The notes beneath the pieces are model-generated. The model did no database searches. It was not told where the DNA came from and saw only the letters and a program-made list of their open reading frames with translations. Made by a program: the position numbers and the translations under genes. From CAINVV01 sp963663005 (GTDB lineage: Bacteria; Bacteroidota; Bacteroidia; Bacteroidales; Prolixibacteraceae), in NCBI GenBank assembly GCA_963663005.2, contig CAXXHH010000014.1, positions 62,001-126,000 on the forward strand: 64,000 nucleotides of DNA. The letters run 5' to 3'. Shown here in pieces: positions 61,577-64,000 of the stretch (within the stretch, counting starts at the first letter, position 1; each line of letters opens with the position of its first letter).

Positions 61577-62160
61577 TTTTCAGAATTTAACTCTTTCCGC
61601 CATTCGAGGTAACCGTATATTGCCAAAACAGAATAAACAAAAAACAGTATTGACGTGGGGTATAACTCCTTATAAATAAAAAGTCCAATGGAGATCGCAT
61701 CGACAACTACCCACAGCAGCCAATGCTCGATCTTTTTCTTTGCCAACATCCAGGTGGCCACAATACTTAACGCTGTTGTTACAGCGTCTAGAAACGGAAC
61801 AGGAGAATCCGTATAATGTACGAGCAGATAGGCAATAACAATGAATAGAAGGACAGAGGCAGCCAAAAGCTTTAACCAGGTTGAGTTATCTGTTTCGGTG
61901 ACATCCAAACTTTGCCCATTTGCATTACCATGAAGCCAACACCACCAACCATAGATGCTAATAGCGACATAATAAAATTGCAGTGTCATATCAGCATAAA
62001 TTTTAGAGGTAAAAAAAACAGCGATATAAAACAAGGCATTAATGATTCCGACCGGCCAAGTGAGAAAGTGCTGTTTGATAGAAAATCCCAGATATAAAAA
62101 CCCGGTTAAAGTTCCGCAAACTTCAACATAATGATCAATAACCCATTGTGAGACTTCCAT
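61555..62160 (-). CDS. pnuC: Nicotinamide riboside transporter PnuC
   Basis: Inner-membrane facilitator of the PnuC/SWEET-like fold, 201 residues with about seven helices. Diagnostic segments are TWPVGIINALFYIAVFF, FYYVAISIYGWWCWLHG, and the C-terminal KELYPTSILFFVYSVLAIYGYLEW. Transport is driven by phosphorylation inside, done here by the overlapping NadR-like kinase. It follows ctpA by 29 nt on the same strand. I saw no obvious riboswitch in front of it. Confidence 0.92.
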   Translation of the reverse strand: MEVSQWVIDHYVEVCGTLTGFLYLGFSIKQHFLTWPVGIINALFYIAVFFTSKIYADMTLQFYYVAISIYGWWCWLHGNANGQSLDVTETDNSTWLKLLAASVLLFIVIAYLLVHYTDSPVPFLDAVTTALSIVATWMLAKKKIEHWLLWVVVDAISIGLFIYKELYPTSILFFVYSVLAIYGYLEWRKELNSEKWGEVLD

Positions 62161-62189
62161 CAGACCAAACTATTCTGCTTTTGGTACAG

Positions 62190-63800
62190 TTACTTGTTAA
62201 GATAACGAGCATACGCTCTAGGATCCGAGAGTACTTCAATGGCCTTTTTCACTTCATTATCATCCTCGATCATTATCTTGTAATAATCGCCCGAATCATA
62301 CAAATCTCTGGCAATCAACGCCCTGATTTGTCTAAAAATCACATTCTGGATGACTTTCAAGCTTTCCGGATCTTTTTTAACTCCCGACTTTTCTCCAAGA
62401 GCCATCAAATCATTTAATATAGTACCAGGGACGACAAATTCACTCTGGAAGCGTTGATAGGTAGGATATTTGGCCAGTATCGCCTTCCTTTGCTGATCAA
62501 TATAACTAACCACGAAAGGAAAGAAGATATTTTTTCTAACCAGGTTATTGAAATATCTATAGTTCATTGAAGTATCAAGCGGGACAAAAAAATCCGGAAC
62601 TATCCCCCCACCGGCAAACACTTTCCTCTTAGTAACCAATGTTTTAGTCATTAGAGAATCGGGATGAGAGATACTATCCTTGTTAAATAACTCGCCGCTT
62701 TCATACCGTTTAAGATAGTCATTTCTGTAATTCTCAAGATTATCCTTGTATGGCTTTTGAATATTCCTTCCCGCAGGAGTATAGTAGTGGGCGACAGTGA
62801 GTCGGATCATAGATCCATCGTTTAAGGCAAACGGCTGCTGAACTAATCCCTTTCCAAAGGATCTCCTGCCAATGAGGACACCGCGATCCCAATCCTGAAT
62901 AGCTCCCGAAACAATCTCAGAAGCAGATGCACTCCCTTCATCAATCAGAATAACGAGATTTCCCTTTAAAAAATCGCCATTGATTGTCGATTTATAGTCT
63001 TTTCTGGGGCTATGAATTCCTTCCGTGTAAACAATTAGCTTGTTAGCCTCAAGAAATTGATTTGCTAATTCGTACGCAGTTCCCAGATAACCACCAACAT
63101 TGCCGCGGAGATCAAGAATAAGATTTTTAATTTTCCCTTGCTTTTCGAGGTTTTTCATTGCAGATTGATACTCCTCCATCGTAGTAGCAGAAAACCTGCT
63201 CAATTTGATGAATGCCGTTTCTTTGTTGAGAAGAAATGCCGCATCAATGCTGTAAAGCGGAATTTTATCTCTAATAACGGTAAAATCCAGCGGCTGACTC
63301 TCCCCTTTTCTGACAATTTTCAGATTGACACTGGTACCTTTGGCTCCCCGCAACAGACCTAATACATCCTGCGTTTTTAACCCAATCGATGTGATATTCT
63401 TCGCATCAACCTTAATAATCCGATCTCCGGGACGCAATCCCACCTTTTCTGAAGGACCACCAGGAATGGTAGTCATCACGATCAACGTATCCTGAATTAT
63501 ATTGAAAGATATACCTATTCCTTCAAAATTGCCTTCGAGAGGTTGATTCGCCTCCTCAACTTCGCTCTTCGTTATATAGACCGAATGAGGATCCAGTTTG
63601 GCCAGTAAATCTACAATGGCATTTTCTGTCAACTTATTAATATTAGTTGAATCCACGTAAAATGCATCAACTAATCTCAGTACCCTTCCGAATTTAACGG
63701 CTTGGTTCTGAAAGTCCTGAGCCGAAATACTCAAAGATTGAAACATCGAAAGCAGGGTGAATAACACACCACCTGAAATTCGCACAAATTTACTTTTCAC
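62190..63800 (-). CDS. ctpA: S41 C-terminal processing peptidase
   Basis: Periplasmic serine protease that trims or degrades envelope proteins from their C-termini. The 536 residues begin at GTG 63800 with a signal peptide (cut near ISAQD). They contain a PDZ domain (about 90-170, with GIGISFNI and VGLRPGDRIIKVD) and the S41 core with LILDLRGNVGGYLG, the nucleophile Ser in DEGSASASEI and the base Lys in RRSFGKGLVQQP. The C-terminal region (about 400-536) is of unknown function. It is probably the first gene of ctpA-pnuC-nadR-like. Confidence 0.93.
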   Translation of the reverse strand: MKSKFVRISGGVLFTLLSMFQSLSISAQDFQNQAVKFGRVLRLVDAFYVDSTNINKLTENAIVDLLAKLDPHSVYITKSEVEEANQPLEGNFEGIGISFNIIQDTLIVMTTIPGGPSEKVGLRPGDRIIKVDAKNITSIGLKTQDVLGLLRGAKGTSVNLKIVRKGESQPLDFTVIRDKIPLYSIDAAFLLNKETAFIKLSRFSATTMEEYQSAMKNLEKQGKIKNLILDLRGNVGGYLGTAYELANQFLEANKLIVYTEGIHSPRKDYKSTINGDFLKGNLVILIDEGSASASEIVSGAIQDWDRGVLIGRRSFGKGLVQQPFALNDGSMIRLTVAHYYTPAGRNIQKPYKDNLENYRNDYLKRYESGELFNKDSISHPDSLMTKTLVTKRKVFAGGGIVPDFFVPLDTSMNYRYFNNLVRKNIFFPFVVSYIDQQRKAILAKYPTYQRFQSEFVVPGTILNDLMALGEKSGVKKDPESLKVIQNVIFRQIRALIARDLYDSGDYYKIMIEDDNEVKKAIEVLSDPRAYARYLNK

Positions 63801-63862
63801 TTGCTAAAATAAATTGGATTATAAAAAAGAGATCGAATACTTGCAAGAGCATTCGAAGGAAG

Positions 63863-63870
63863 CAAAGATA
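63863..63870 (-). promoter_or_regulatory. -7 element of the ctpA promoter
   Basis: Minus strand TATCTTTG is a perfect TAnnTTTG. Initiation near 63856 gives a leader of about 55 nt before GTG 63800. No TTG at the usual spacing was seen. Confidence 0.55.
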
Positions 63871-63934
63871 CGAAGTTATCTTTACTTAACCCTGAGAGGT
63901 TAAAAAGTAACACAGAATTGGGTACTATGGAATA

Positions 63935-63971
63935 AAAAAGTCTGCAATCCCTTGTGAAGTTGCAGACTTTG
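63935..63971 (-). terminator. Terminator of a gene beyond the right edge
   Basis: Perfect 11-base stem AAAGTCTGCAA (63938-63948) / TTGCAGACTTT (63961-63971) with a 12-base loop. On the minus strand it runs into six U. It should end a leftward transcript that begins outside the window. Confidence 0.85.
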
Positions 63972-64000
63972 TATGGTGATCGTCAGTTAAACAGCCAGGG

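Overview
The window looks like a chromosomal segment of a Bacteroidota bacterium, probably class Bacteroidia. The evidence is the fused str-S10-spc ribosomal cluster without tuf, an L36 with a single cysteine, repeated Bacteroidota-type promoters (TTG, about 20 nt, TAnnTTTG), a DUF5686 outer-membrane protein with a carboxypeptidase-regulatory-like domain, a UMF1-type transporter and GTP-dependent PEP carboxykinase. No tRNA, rRNA, CRISPR array, IS element or phage was recognised.

1-14.5 kb (minus strand): one long translation cluster, rpsL-rpsG-fusA-rpsJ-rplCDWB-rpsS-rplV-rpsC-rplP-rpmC-rpsQ-rplNXE-rpsNH-rplFR-rpsE-rpmD-rplO-secY. A 419-base gap with its own promoter then leads to infA and rpmJ, which runs off the left edge. 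No map or adk gene lies in the gap.

14.5-22.4 kb: a peptide exporter pair (C39-peptidase ABC transporter and HlyD-type adaptor), then on the plus strand an EF-G paralogue with an altered GTPase centre and a beta-CASP metallo-hydrolase. A 190-base element with near-perfect 29-base inverted ends sits between rpsL and the exporter.

22.4-33 kb (minus strand): a citrate lyase operon (citD, citE, citF, a citX-citG fusion, citC), a UMF1 transporter, a single-repeat DUF1456 protein, PEP carboxykinase and an aminotransferase. Citrate lyase makes acetate and oxaloacetate, and PckA can take oxaloacetate to PEP; pyruvate kinase lies a little further right. No citrate carrier was recognised.

33-50 kb: mostly housekeeping genes: xerD, aroQ, pyk, a LolA-like carrier protein, ftsK, a zinc alcohol dehydrogenase, carbamate kinase with ornithine carbamoyltransferase, nagB, a DUF5686 protein, a DMT permease, a PafA-like phosphatase-fold protein that seems to have lost most metal ligands, and cutC.

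50-58.6 kb: a NAGPA-type lipoprotein and an Omp85-like protein, then the most unusual region. It holds (a) a membrane protein with four copies of an anti-sigma-like motif plus TPRs, (b) a previously uncalled 34-residue peptide gene with a canonical double-glycine leader and an 11-residue core, (c) divergently, a secreted TPR-CHAT caspase-like protein with a C-terminal membrane anchor, and (d) an ECF-like sigma factor overlapping it. A shared motif in inverted orientation brackets (a) and (b). I read this as a candidate peptide / caspase-like protease / sigma-factor signalling module, with the C39 exporter at 16-18 kb as a possible secretion route. The pieces are visible in the sequence; the wiring is inference.

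58.6-64 kb (minus strand): a THUMP RNA methyltransferase, serine acetyltransferase, and a ctpA-pnuC-nadR-like group (C-terminal protease, nicotinamide riboside uptake and phosphorylation). A terminator at the right edge belongs to a gene outside the window.
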